Assembly: GCA_002419285.1 (NCBI GenBank)
Contig: DIFU01000077.1
Coordinates: 1 to 56,888, forward strand
Direction: 5' to 3'
Source of the DNA: Prolixibacteraceae bacterium UBA5740
Lineage (GTDB): Bacteria > Bacteroidota > Bacteroidia > Bacteroidales > Prolixibacteraceae
DNA: 56,888 nucleotides
The translations under genes were made by a program, and so were the position numbers. Below are positions 27,166 to 36,533 of the stretch, piece by piece. The first letter of the stretch is position 1; each line of letters opens with the position of its first letter. The notes beneath the pieces were generated by a model that was not told the DNA's origin, did not search any database, and saw nothing but the letters and a program-made list of their open reading frames with translations.

Positions 27166-29274
27166 GTGAAAAAACCATTACTCTTATTGGCACTTGCAGG
27201 TTTCATGATATCCTGCAGCCAAACCGAAAACAAACAGAATATGAATCCATTTTTTGAAGCTTACAACACTCCTTTTGATGTTCCTCCCTTCGACAAGATC
27301 CAGAACGAACATTATCTGCCTGCATTCGAAGAAGGCATGAAGCAACACAGTACTGAAATTGAATCCATAACGACCAACACGGAAGCACCTACCTTCAGTA
27401 ATACGATTGAGGCTTTTGAGGCCAGTGGAGACCTCCTTTCACGAGTTTCTTTGGTATTTTTCAATGTAAAGGAAGCCAATACAAATTCTGAGATGGACAA
27501 AATCGCAGAAGAGGTAGCACCAAAATTGTCTCAGCATTATGATGCAATTTACCTGAATGAAAACTTGTTTAACCGGGTGAAAGCTGTTTTCGACAATTGG
27601 GAGGCATTTGGACTAAATCCGGAACAGGAGCGTCTTCTAAAAGAAACCTATAAAAGTTTTGTTCGCGGTGGAGCCAACCTGGAAGCCGATAAAAAGGAAG
27701 AACTGAAAAAGATCAATGAGCAACTTTCTCTTCTGGAACTGAAATTCAGCCAGAATATGCTGGCAGAAACCAATAATTTCCAGCTTATACTCGACAAAGA
27801 AGAAGATCTTGCAGGACTTCCAGAATCGGCAATCAATTCAGCGGCTGAGGAAGCCAAAAATGCAGGTCATGAAGGCAAATGGCTTTTTACGCTGCATAAA
27901 CCGTCCTGGATTCCTTTCCTTACCTACTCGGAAAGAAGAGACTTACGAGAACAGCTTTACAAGGCGATGTTCAATCGCTCCAATAACAACAATGAATACG
28001 ACAACAAAGCGCTTATCGGACAATTTGTTAACCTGAGAATCCGTAAGGCACAATTGATGGGATTTAACAGTTGGGCAGAATTTGTATTAGATGATAACAT
28101 GGCCAAAACACCTGCCAATGTATATGATCTATTATTGAAAGTTTGGGAACCCGGATTAATTCGCGCCAAAGAGGAAGCCAGTGATATGCAGGCAATGATC
28201 AATCGTGAGGGAGGAAACTTCAAGCTCGAAAGCTGGGATTGGTGGTATTATGCAGAAAAAGTCAGAAAGGAGAAATATGACCTGGATGAAGAACAACTCA
28301 GGCCCTATTTCGAATTGAACAATGTCAGGGATGGCATGTTTGCAGTGGCAAATAGGCTTTTTGGATTAAATTTCAGCTTATTGAACGATATGCCGGTATT
28401 CCATCCTGAGTGCGAAGTCTTTGAAGTAAAAGACAGCGACGGTTCACATATTGGCGTTCTTTATATGGATTATTACCCAAGAGCAAGCAAAAGCGGTGGA
28501 GCCTGGATGACAAACTACCGTGAGCAAAGTGTGAAGAATGGCAAAGAAATCAGACCAGTAGTATCCATCACCTGCAATTTTTCAAAACCCACAGGAGGAA
28601 AACCTGCTCTTCTTTCTTATGACGAAGTTGAAACTCTTTATCATGAGTTTGGACACGGCCTTCACGGGCTCTTGTCAAAATGTAATTACCAATCACTGGC
28701 AGGCACCAATGTGGCTCGCGACTTTGTGGAACTTCCCTCCCAGATAATGGAACACTGGGCAGCCGAACCCGAGGTACTTGCCATGTACGCCCGCCACTAT
28801 GAAACAGGAGAATCCATTCCACAGGAACTTATCGACAAAATACAGAAAGCCAGCAAATTCAACCAGGGTTTCATCACCACTGAATTCATCGCTGCAGCAA
28901 TACTTGACATGGATTACCATACCCTTACCGAAGAGAAAGAAATCGATGTTCAAGCCTTTGAGGAAGAATCCATGAGAAAAGCAGGACTGATCAATGAAAT
29001 AATACCTCGTTATAAATCAACCTATTTTTCGCATGCATTCCCTGGAGGATATTCCAGTGGTTATTACAGCTATCTATGGGCCGAAGTTTTGGATGCAGAT
29101 GCATTTGAAGCCTTCAAGGAATCTGGTGACATTTTCAACCCCGAAGTAGCCACGTCATTCCGCAATAATGTTCTGGAAAGAGGCGGCTCAGAGGAACCAA
29201 TGAAACTATATCTGCAATTCAGGGGCAAAGAGCCTGGAATTACTGCACTATTGAAAAACAGAGGTCTTTTATAG
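27166..29274 (+). CDS. M3-family metallopeptidase, lipoprotein (peptidyl-dipeptidase Dcp-like)
   Basis: A 702-residue zinc oligopeptidase that degrades short peptides, related to peptidyl-dipeptidase Dcp and oligopeptidase A. Starting at the GTG at 27166 gives a lipoprotein signal peptide ending in the lipobox MISC (Cys 17). The longer frame from a TTG at 27130 would spoil it. The zinc motif YHEFGHGLHGLLS lies near residue 493, with the third ligand Glu in FVELPSQIMEHW. MDYYPRASKSGGAWM and FPGGYSSGYYSYLWAE are the substrate-clamping and conserved C-terminal motifs of the family. Membrane-anchored placement in the periplasm suits peptide scavenging. A strong terminator follows. Confidence 0.92.
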   Translation: MKKPLLLLALAGFMISCSQTENKQNMNPFFEAYNTPFDVPPFDKIQNEHYLPAFEEGMKQHSTEIESITTNTEAPTFSNTIEAFEASGDLLSRVSLVFFNVKEANTNSEMDKIAEEVAPKLSQHYDAIYLNENLFNRVKAVFDNWEAFGLNPEQERLLKETYKSFVRGGANLEADKKEELKKINEQLSLLELKFSQNMLAETNNFQLILDKEEDLAGLPESAINSAAEEAKNAGHEGKWLFTLHKPSWIPFLTYSERRDLREQLYKAMFNRSNNNNEYDNKALIGQFVNLRIRKAQLMGFNSWAEFVLDDNMAKTPANVYDLLLKVWEPGLIRAKEEASDMQAMINREGGNFKLESWDWWYYAEKVRKEKYDLDEEQLRPYFELNNVRDGMFAVANRLFGLNFSLLNDMPVFHPECEVFEVKDSDGSHIGVLYMDYYPRASKSGGAWMTNYREQSVKNGKEIRPVVSITCNFSKPTGGKPALLSYDEVETLYHEFGHGLHGLLSKCNYQSLAGTNVARDFVELPSQIMEHWAAEPEVLAMYARHYETGESIPQELIDKIQKASKFNQGFITTEFIAAAILDMDYHTLTEEKEIDVQAFEEESMRKAGLINEIIPRYKSTYFSHAFPGGYSSGYYSYLWAEVLDADAFEAFKESGDIFNPEVATSFRNNVLERGGSEEPMKLYLQFRGKEPGITALLKNRGLL

Positions 29275-29290
29275 CCATTCCGACCAAATA

Positions 29291-29329
29291 AATGTCCGGC
29301 TCGATTCAACTCCCGCCGGACATTTTTTT
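29291..29329 (+). terminator. Intrinsic terminator of the M3 peptidase gene
   Basis: AATGTCCGG (29291-29299) pairs perfectly with CCGGACATT (29316-29324) across a 16-base loop and is followed by five T. It lies 17 bases past the stop codon. Confidence 0.85.
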
Positions 29330-29360
29330 CATACCTTTAGCAAATTAAAAATTTAAACTT

Positions 29361-30347
29361 ATGCCTAAGGTCGTCTTGTTTATTATCCTTCTGCACTTGT
29401 TGGTCAACCCGGGATTTGGTCAGATTAATCACGGGAAATATGCCCTTGCCATTCATGGAGGCGCAGGAGTTATGTCCAAAGAACGAATGTCGGAAGAGAT
29501 GCAGAAAAGATATATTATTCAGCTCGACAGGGCATTGCAAATAGGTGATTCGGTATTGAAAGCTGGGGGTACAAGCCGAGAGGCAGTCGTAAACGTCATC
29601 ACATTTATGGAAGACTGTCCACTATTCAATGCAGGCAAAGGGGCAGTCTTGACCAGTGAAGGCAAAACTGAACTGGATGCTTCCATTATGGATGGAGAAA
29701 CCCTGACAGCCGGAGCCATCGCCGGTGTTAACGATATTAAGAATCCTATTCAGGCAGCCCTGAAAGTAATGGAAGAATCGGAACATGTAATGCTTTCAGG
29801 CAAGGGTGCCTCTGAATTCGCCCGGAGTAAAGGATTGAACATGGTCAGCAACAGTTACTTCAGAACCAAGGAAAGGTCAGATTCTTTTCGCAACCTGAAA
29901 AAAAAGGAAAAAGAAGAAGGCAAGATCGACAAACATGGAACAGTTGGATGTGTAGCTCTTGACAGGGATGGAAACATTTGTGCCGGGACTTCAACGGGGG
30001 GAATGATGAACAAACGGTATGGAAGGATCGGAGACTCTCCCATTATTGGCGCCGGAACATGGGCCGATAACAATACCTGTGCTGTTTCTTGTACAGGGCA
30101 TGGGGAATATTATATTCGGCTTACTTTTGCCCGCGATATTGCAGCCCATATGGAATATAAAAACCTTTCCCTGATAGAGGCTGGCGGAACTGTCCTTGGG
30201 AAGCTGACACAAATGGGGGGAACTGGCGGATTCATCGCTATTGACCAATCAGGCAATATCATCATGCCATTCAACACTTCTGGTATGTTTCGCGGATATG
30301 TAAAATCTGATGGAGAAAAAGAAATTGCTATTTTTCGACCTGAGTGA
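29361..30347 (+). CDS. Isoaspartyl peptidase/L-asparaginase (plant-type, IaaA-like)
   Basis: A 328-residue N-terminal-nucleophile hydrolase that removes isoaspartyl residues from peptides and hydrolyses asparagine. A Sec signal peptide (residues 1-20, MPKVVLFIILLHLLVNPGFG) points to the periplasm. The chain autocleaves before Thr 194 in KHGTVGCVALD, which becomes the nucleophile. AIHGGAGVMSK, the GTSTGGMMNKRYGRIGDSP oxyanion and substrate loop, and TGHGEYYIR are family motifs. It starts 31 bases after the M3 peptidase terminator and is followed by a weak terminator. It differs from the first asparaginase-like gene (16-17 kb) in export route and motif details, so the two are distinct subfamilies. 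Confidence 0.92.
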   Translation: MPKVVLFIILLHLLVNPGFGQINHGKYALAIHGGAGVMSKERMSEEMQKRYIIQLDRALQIGDSVLKAGGTSREAVVNVITFMEDCPLFNAGKGAVLTSEGKTELDASIMDGETLTAGAIAGVNDIKNPIQAALKVMEESEHVMLSGKGASEFARSKGLNMVSNSYFRTKERSDSFRNLKKKEKEEGKIDKHGTVGCVALDRDGNICAGTSTGGMMNKRYGRIGDSPIIGAGTWADNNTCAVSCTGHGEYYIRLTFARDIAAHMEYKNLSLIEAGGTVLGKLTQMGGTGGFIAIDQSGNIIMPFNTSGMFRGYVKSDGEKEIAIFRPE

Positions 30348-30398
30348 TAATGACTTTAGGAAAACATCAGTTCAGCTCCCAAAAAATAGTCAACATTG

Positions 30399-30433
30399 AA
30401 AAGTGGAATTCTTGGATCGTTGGTTCACTTTTT
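30399..30433 (+). terminator. Possible weak terminator of the isoaspartyl peptidase gene
   Basis: AAAAGTG (30399-30405) can pair with CACTTTT (30426-30432) before a short T run. The stem is only seven bases with a 20-base loop, so this is a weak call. Confidence 0.35.
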
Positions 30434-30485
30434 AACATCAAATACAAAATAGATTGAATTATTGAAAGGAAAAATAAAATAACCT

Positions 30486-32549
30486 ATGCGATTTCTGTAT
30501 CCTGCATTTTTGTTTGCTCTTTTTGCCATTATCATCCCGATATTGATTCATCTCTTCAGTTTCAGGAAATTTACTACAGTATACTTCAGCAACGTTAATT
30601 ATCTAAAAAATATCAAGAGAGAATCAAAGCGAAAATCACAATTAAAACACCTATTGATGCTACTTGCCAGGATCATGGCAATAACTTGTCTCGTTTTTCT
30701 ATTTGCACAACCATACATCCCTCCGGATAATCAGGAACAAAAAATCACCGCTGGAATCGTCAATATTTATATTGATAATTCATTCAGCATGAATGCTTTA
30801 TCATCGAAAGGACAATTAATGGAAGTTGCCCGGAACAAAGCTCTTGAAATTGCTGATGCATATCCTCCGGGCACCCGGTTCAGGTTGTTGACTAATGATC
30901 TGGAGCCCAGACACCGCCATTTTTTTAACAAAGAACAATTGATACAGCAGATCAGCGAGGTCAGGATATCTCCCCGCTCAGTCCCGCTTTCCCTTATTTA
31001 CAACAGGTTCTATGACCCAACGTTAAATCAATTAGCCCAAGTAACGGAAAACACTTATATGATCAGCGACTTTCAGTCTGTAACCAGCGATTTTGAAAAC
31101 ATACGTCGCGATATTTCCTCCACCACCTACCTTATGCCAATAAGGCCTACAAAAATCACGAATCTTTATATCGACTCCTGCTGGATGGAGATCCCGGCAC
31201 ATAAACCCGGTCAGGAAGAATTACTCAAAGTGAAAATTCGCAACCAATCAGATGAATCTTACCAAAATCTTCCTGTAAAACTTTATTTAAACGATACAAT
31301 AAAAGCTTTGACAAATTTTAGCATTGAAGCCAGAAGCGAGCAAGTAATTGAACTTAAATATTTGAATCTGAATCCCGGGATACAAACTGGGAAGGTAGAG
31401 ATATCAGACTTTCCTATTACGCACGATAATACCTACTTTATCTCCTACAATGTTGAACAACAATTAAGTGCATTGGCTATCTATGGGAACACCCAATCAG
31501 GGAATGGTGGCATTCGTTATCTCCGGGCTTTATTCACGGATGATCCGTACGTTCGGTTCGAGGAAATGAATATCGAAAACCTTGCCATCAGTAAGCTGGA
31601 GGAGTTTAACACCATTTTCCTGATCAATACTGGCGAAATCAGTTCCGGATTAATGAACGAACTTCAAAGAATTATTGAAAATGGCACATCTGTTGTATTT
31701 TTCCCTGAGAATAATGGCAACATTGAAAACTACAATCAGTTTTTATCCCGATTTTCAGCGAGCACTATAACTAACTTTGATACTACAAGTGTTGAGCTCG
31801 GTGGTCTTGAATGGGAACATCCCGTTTATTCCCAAGTCTTTAGGGAAAGGGATGATAAGATAGCTTTTCCAAAAATCTCAGGGAGCTTCAGATTTTCCTC
31901 GGCCACTGAAATTTCAGAAAAACCTCTTCTTTGGTTTAGAAGCGGACAGAAAGCCTTATCTGTTCAATCAACGGAGAATGGGAACCTCTTCATTTTTAGC
32001 TTTCCTCTCTCGGGGTCCAATGATGAATTCGCTCGACACATACTGTTTGCTCCAACGCTTTACAGCTTGGTAATCAACAGTGTACCCCGTCAAAAAATTT
32101 CGTATACAATTGGCAGGGAGCCCTTTGCCATAGTTAAAAATTTATCTGGAATGGAATTGTCAGGATTCTCTGTTATGTTGAAAGATGATCCATTAAATTT
32201 CATACCTGATTTCACTTCTTCAGGAGCAAACCAGCTTAGGATTAACCTAAACGACTTCTTTTCAATTGCGGGACATTACCTGGTTAGTTATAGAGATTCC
32301 ATACTTACATCCATATCTTTAAATTATGACCGGGCCGAATCATCTTCTGTTTATCTCAACACCAATGAACTAAAAAGCATCATGGAAGAGTTCCTTACCG
32401 ATCAGTTCATTTTGATAGAAAACTCCGAGCAAAGATTTTCCGAAATCTTCGAAGAGATCAGTACCGGCAAAAAATTATGGAAGCTATTCCTGGTGCTTTC
32501 CTTATTATTTATTCTTTCAGAAACTTTGATTGCCCGCCTTTGGAAATGA
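30486..32549 (+). CDS. BatA-domain membrane protein with degenerate vWA domain
   Basis: A 687-residue inner-membrane protein. The N-terminus MRFLYPAFLFALFAIIIPIL, followed by HLFSFRKFTTVYFSNV, is the BatA (aerotolerance) N-terminal domain, with membrane helices near 5-22 and 55-75. A vWA-like segment starts at NIYIDNSFSM; DNSFS is close to the metal-binding DxSxS motif. A beta-rich middle region follows, and a last membrane helix lies near 658-682 (LFLVLSLLFILSETLIARLW). Similar lone BatA-type proteins occur throughout Bacteroidota. They are separate from the batABCDE operon, and their role is not established. No MoxR ATPase or DUF58 gene is adjacent here. Confidence 0.8.
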   Translation: MRFLYPAFLFALFAIIIPILIHLFSFRKFTTVYFSNVNYLKNIKRESKRKSQLKHLLMLLARIMAITCLVFLFAQPYIPPDNQEQKITAGIVNIYIDNSFSMNALSSKGQLMEVARNKALEIADAYPPGTRFRLLTNDLEPRHRHFFNKEQLIQQISEVRISPRSVPLSLIYNRFYDPTLNQLAQVTENTYMISDFQSVTSDFENIRRDISSTTYLMPIRPTKITNLYIDSCWMEIPAHKPGQEELLKVKIRNQSDESYQNLPVKLYLNDTIKALTNFSIEARSEQVIELKYLNLNPGIQTGKVEISDFPITHDNTYFISYNVEQQLSALAIYGNTQSGNGGIRYLRALFTDDPYVRFEEMNIENLAISKLEEFNTIFLINTGEISSGLMNELQRIIENGTSVVFFPENNGNIENYNQFLSRFSASTITNFDTTSVELGGLEWEHPVYSQVFRERDDKIAFPKISGSFRFSSATEISEKPLLWFRSGQKALSVQSTENGNLFIFSFPLSGSNDEFARHILFAPTLYSLVINSVPRQKISYTIGREPFAIVKNLSGMELSGFSVMLKDDPLNFIPDFTSSGANQLRINLNDFFSIAGHYLVSYRDSILTSISLNYDRAESSSVYLNTNELKSIMEEFLTDQFILIENSEQRFSEIFEEISTGKKLWKLFLVLSLLFILSETLIARLWK

Positions 32550-32591
32550 TTAAAATCAGGCATTAATATTTTTTGAAACAGACTGGTTGAC

Positions 32592-32622
32592 TTTGATTTT
32601 CATGGAATAATGTGTAATTCTG
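32592..32622 (+). promoter_or_regulatory. Promoter of the ornithine aminotransferase gene
   Basis: TTTG at 32592-32595 and TAATTCTG at 32615-32622 match -33 and -7 elements (one mismatch in the latter) with exactly 19 bases between them. Transcription would start near 32629, about 16 bases before the ATG. The -33 context ACTTTGATTTTC is identical to that at guaA. Confidence 0.6.
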
Positions 32623-32644
32623 TGGAAACTAAAAAACAGACAAT

Positions 32645-33868
32645 ATGACTAAAATGACAACCCGTGATTATATTGAGCGGGAAGAAAAATTTGGCGCCCA
32701 CAACTATCATCCACTACCTGTCGTTCTGGAACGAGGAGAAGGAATTTTTGTGTGGGATGTGGAAGGAAAACAGTATTTCGATTTTCTGGCGGCTTATTCA
32801 GCCGTCAATCAAGGACATTGTCATCCAAGGATTGTCAAAGCACTAACAGATCAGGCTTCTAAGCTAGCCTTAACATCCAGGGCATTTTACAACAATATCC
32901 TGGGTGAATGGGAAGAATATATGACCAGGTTGTTCGGATATGACCGGATGCTTCCCATGAATTCTGGTGCCGAAGCGGATGAAACAGCACTCAAATTATG
33001 CAGAAAATGGGCATACAAGGTTAAAGGTATTCCTCGCAACGAAGCGAAAATTGTGGTGTGTAACGGCAATTTCCATGGACGAACAATCACCATTGTGTCT
33101 ATGTCATCTGACCCCGATTCTTACAACGATTATGGCCCCTTCACTCCAGGATTTATCAATATCCCATATAACGATATTGAAGCCCTTGAAATGGCTCTGA
33201 AGGACCGGAATGTTGCCGGATTTCTGGTTGAACCTATTCAGGCAGAAGCAGGTGTTTATGTACCGGAAGACGGGTATCTGAAGAAAGCTGCGGAACTTTG
33301 CAAAAAATACAACGTTCTATTCATTGCTGACGAAGTCCAGACCGGCCTTGCCCGAACGGGGAAAATGCTGGCTTGCGACCACGAGGGTGTCCGTCCCGAC
33401 ATTTTGGTACTTGGCAAAGCACTTTCAGGAGGAATTTATCCCGTTTCCTGTGTCCTTGCAGATGATGAAATAATGTTAACTATCAAACCAGGGGAACATG
33501 GCAGCACCTATGGAGGAAATCCTGTAGCCGCAGCTGTTTCAATGTCAGCACTTGATGTTATCAAAGATGAGGACCTGGCTGGAAATGCTGAAAAAATGGG
33601 AATAATCTTCAGGGATGAAATGCAGATGGTTAAATCGGACATGATTACAACAGTTCGGGGCAAAGGTTTGCTAAATGCCATCGCTATCCGCCCCGATGCG
33701 CCAAAAACGGCATGGCAGATCTGTTTACAGATGAAGGAAAACGGCATCATTGCCAAACCTACACATGAGCACATTATTCGCTTCACTCCCCCTCTGGTCA
33801 TTAATGAATCTCAGCTAAGAGAAGCCATTGAACGGATTAAAAAATCCTTTAGGGAAATGGGGATCTGA
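32645..33868 (+). CDS. rocD: Ornithine--oxo-acid aminotransferase
   Basis: A 407-residue PLP enzyme that transfers the delta-amino group of ornithine to 2-oxoglutarate, giving glutamate semialdehyde and glutamate, which links arginine/ornithine breakdown to proline and glutamate. The Schiff-base lysine is Lys 258 in LGKALSGGIYPVS. FIADEVQTGLARTGK carries the PLP-ring Asp, and NSGAEADETALKL contacts the phosphate. The N-terminal FGAHNYHPLPVVLERGEG is a hallmark of the ornithine rather than acetylornithine enzyme. The gene has its own promoter and shares a perfect bidirectional terminator with the LysM gene. Confidence 0.93.
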   Translation: MTKMTTRDYIEREEKFGAHNYHPLPVVLERGEGIFVWDVEGKQYFDFLAAYSAVNQGHCHPRIVKALTDQASKLALTSRAFYNNILGEWEEYMTRLFGYDRMLPMNSGAEADETALKLCRKWAYKVKGIPRNEAKIVVCNGNFHGRTITIVSMSSDPDSYNDYGPFTPGFINIPYNDIEALEMALKDRNVAGFLVEPIQAEAGVYVPEDGYLKKAAELCKKYNVLFIADEVQTGLARTGKMLACDHEGVRPDILVLGKALSGGIYPVSCVLADDEIMLTIKPGEHGSTYGGNPVAAAVSMSALDVIKDEDLAGNAEKMGIIFRDEMQMVKSDMITTVRGKGLLNAIAIRPDAPKTAWQICLQMKENGIIAKPTHEHIIRFTPPLVINESQLREAIERIKKSFREMGI

Positions 33869-33877
33869 TCTTCGACA

Positions 33878-33928
33878 CAATAAATCAAAAAAGCCTGCTT
33901 ATATTGAGCAGGCTTTTTTGATTTATTG
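33878..33928. terminator. Bidirectional terminator between rocD and the LysM gene
   Basis: A perfect 22-base inverted repeat (33878-33899 with 33907-33928) encloses a seven-base loop. The core AAGCCTGCT / AGCAGGCTT is flanked by A on the left and T on the right, giving a T tract on either strand. The stop codon of the minus-strand LysM gene lies inside the right arm. Confidence 0.9.
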
Positions 33929-36211
33929 TTTCAGATCTTTCTTTTTCACAACACGATAATCCCTGGTATATGAAACGACATTAAGGCCCTCATTAATAAA
34001 TCCTCCACCTGATTGCGGTACAAAAAAATAGTTTCCTTGCACAAGATCACCCCTGTTCAAATTCATACATTTGCTGAAGTCATCACCATAATTTGCGATT
34101 GCCTTTGCAAAAAAGTATGTTACGTCGTATCCCTGCATACTGTATTGATTAGGTTCAGTCTTAAAATTTTCCCTGAACTCAATTACAAATTCACGGGTCA
34201 TACTATTTGAATAATCCGGCCAATAGGGAGCCAGAAATTCAAGTTGTCCATCATGAAAATACTCCTGATTTATGCTTTCAAACTGGGTAAAACGATTACT
34301 GCCAACTAACACTATATTGTATTTCCCTGCAAGAGTATGAATATTAGATACTGCAACACTTACTTCAGCCTCATTACCGGAAGTGAGCACTATTACATTT
34401 CGCCCTTCAGTGCTCAATGATCCCGTCAATCCACCTATCCCTGATCTTTTATTATCAACTGTTTTCAATGAAAACCGGGATTCATCATATCCGTTATCCC
34501 TGACTGAAGCTAAACGCCTTAGCTCTGATTCCACCTCATCACTTTGGGTGCCTCCTTTAATCAATATGATATTATCATGCCCGTACTCCTTAAATATATA
34601 CTCTGCAGTTATACGGTCAACCATTCGTCGGGGGGGATTCACCTGGAATGTCCAGGGATTGTTTTTCAAATGCTCATCGGAAGATGAGAGCGGGCTGACC
34701 ATTGGAATCTGCATCCTCTGAGAAAAATCGGCCACAACTTTTTGGTGTTCAGGATATATAGGACCAATAACCAGATCTGCATCATTAAACTTACCAGAAC
34801 TTATCAGACTGGAAATTTGTTGCGATCTTTTCTCGGTATCAACTACCGTGAGTCGCACCTTTATTCCTTGTGATTGAAGCTTTTGTATGGCTAGGATAGA
34901 TCCTTCATAAAAATGAATGAAATTTTCAGAAGTTCCCTGGAAGCGGGCTGGATTTTGGGAAATCGCCTGCACTACCTGTATAGAATCATTCGCAAATTCA
35001 TTATTGGAAGGGGCAGTGGTAACTGGACCAGATAAATGTCCGGCGTTAAGCCGGCTATTCATATCAATCATTAGAGGGAGAAACATGACAATGTCGACTG
35101 GCTCGGAAAAAATCCGTCCCCTGCTAATTTTCTCACAATCTCCAGGTAAGAGTCTTTTTGAAAAATCATAATCATCACTTGTGACAGCTTCCATGTCGCC
35201 GGGAATAAGCCGGAGGGTATCCCCAACCAAAAAGCCTCTGTAATCCAGGTAGTTGTTCCATTTCTTTAAATCCTCAAGATTCACATTATAGGCCCTTAGC
35301 AGGCTGTATTGTGTCTCTCCAGGCTTAACAATATGCACCAGGTACTTCTCCGTAGTAACCCGAAAAGTTGGTTGACGTGGAATTCTTATTACGGTGCCTG
35401 TCCGAAAAGATCCAGCCAATTCCGGATTTAGCTCAATAAGTGTCTTTGCCGACACATTATATTTTCGTGTCAAAGAATATAAGGTTTCTCCAGAAACTAT
35501 CGTGTGAAATACATAGGGGCTACCAGAATCATTTTTATTTTCAACAATTGGATTTGAGGCTCCGCCTGGAACCTTTAGTGATTGCCCAGGCCTAAGTACC
35601 CCAATTTCTGGATTTAGCTGGTTTAGCAATTCAACAGTTGTACCCAGTTTCCTTGAAATTGAATACCATGTCTCACCCGGCAAAACCACATAATTATCAT
35701 TCGGTCCACTCTCGACTTTATCCGTTTCAGACTTGATTTCGTGAACAATCCTGCCCTTTTCATTCCATTGGGGAATCCGAAGAATATCACCTCTTTTCAA
35801 CTGTCCCAAACCCTTATTGTAGTGAAGGATTTCATCTATAGTCACTCCATATTGTCTCGAAATGGAATATAACGTTTCTCTTCGTTTCACCTCGTGTTCA
35901 ACAAAACTTTGGGGGACGTTGACATTTGGTGCTTCAAGATCAGAAGAAACTTTTTCAGACCAAGGTATCAAAAGGGAGTCACCAGTTTTTAATCCGTTGA
36001 TCAACTGCGGATTACTATTCAGAATATCAACAACTTCAACATTATATTTGGCACTTATTCCGTAAAGGGTTTCACCCTGACTCACCGGATGCTGAAAAAA
36101 TGTTTTCCCTTCTCGCTCAAGAATACGATTCCCGGAATTTTCCTGAGAATGAACCTGAAAGGAAAAAAACAACCCAATTATAACGGAAAGAAAAAACAGG
36201 ATTCTACTCAT
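33923..36211 (-). CDS. Five LysM domains fused to a type-1 periplasmic-binding-protein domain
   Basis: A 762-residue exported protein. A signal peptide (LFFLSVIIGLFFSFQVHSQ) is followed by five LysM peptidoglycan-binding repeats at about 38-83, 104-147, 174-215, 233-278 and 290-337, each built as GETxYSIxRxY...LNPxL..G..L.IP. From about 371 to 750 there is a Leu/Ile/Val-binding-protein-like fold with FYEGSILAIQKL, DLVIGPIYPEHQKVV and QMPMVSP-like segments (here MQIPMVSPLSSSDEHL). Such fusions are recurrent in Bacteroidota, and they probably sense or tether something at the cell wall, but no function is known. No ABC transporter lies nearby. CAAAAATA at 36231-36238 is a possible -7 element on this strand. 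Confidence 0.87.
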   Translation of the reverse strand: MSRILFFLSVIIGLFFSFQVHSQENSGNRILEREGKTFFQHPVSQGETLYGISAKYNVEVVDILNSNPQLINGLKTGDSLLIPWSEKVSSDLEAPNVNVPQSFVEHEVKRRETLYSISRQYGVTIDEILHYNKGLGQLKRGDILRIPQWNEKGRIVHEIKSETDKVESGPNDNYVVLPGETWYSISRKLGTTVELLNQLNPEIGVLRPGQSLKVPGGASNPIVENKNDSGSPYVFHTIVSGETLYSLTRKYNVSAKTLIELNPELAGSFRTGTVIRIPRQPTFRVTTEKYLVHIVKPGETQYSLLRAYNVNLEDLKKWNNYLDYRGFLVGDTLRLIPGDMEAVTSDDYDFSKRLLPGDCEKISRGRIFSEPVDIVMFLPLMIDMNSRLNAGHLSGPVTTAPSNNEFANDSIQVVQAISQNPARFQGTSENFIHFYEGSILAIQKLQSQGIKVRLTVVDTEKRSQQISSLISSGKFNDADLVIGPIYPEHQKVVADFSQRMQIPMVSPLSSSDEHLKNNPWTFQVNPPRRMVDRITAEYIFKEYGHDNIILIKGGTQSDEVESELRRLASVRDNGYDESRFSLKTVDNKRSGIGGLTGSLSTEGRNVIVLTSGNEAEVSVAVSNIHTLAGKYNIVLVGSNRFTQFESINQEYFHDGQLEFLAPYWPDYSNSMTREFVIEFRENFKTEPNQYSMQGYDVTYFFAKAIANYGDDFSKCMNLNRGDLVQGNYFFVPQSGGGFINEGLNVVSYTRDYRVVKKKDLKQ

Positions 36212-36481
36212 TTGATCTTTTTGATAATTTCAAAAATATTTTACTTCCACGACATGGTATTTACAATCAATACAGTACACTGATTACTATAACAATAACA
36301 GCAAAACATAAATCTTGCGACACGTAAACCAGTTTGTTTAACCAATACTTTAAGTGTTGTTTGCAAAAACTCTGCCTAAAAGTGAGCCAAAATTAATAAA
36401 TCTTATTGACGCGAGGGTAAAACGGTAATTCTAAGACTACTAATTTTTACTAAAGCAAGTCATTCACTGTCATGATACCAC

Positions 36482-36512
36482 TTTGATTTTCCCTGTAGTT
36501 GAGGTATATTTG
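36482..36512 (+). promoter_or_regulatory. Promoter of guaA
   Basis: TTTG (36482-36485), 19 bases, then TATATTTG (36505-36512) is a full match to the Bacteroidota TTTG-N19-TAnnTTTG promoter. Transcription would start near 36519, about 15 bases before the guaA ATG, so no long leader or purine riboswitch is present. The remaining bases of the 322-base gap from 36212 show no gene. Confidence 0.75.
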
Positions 36513-36533
36513 GGGCCAATAATTGATTAGCAC

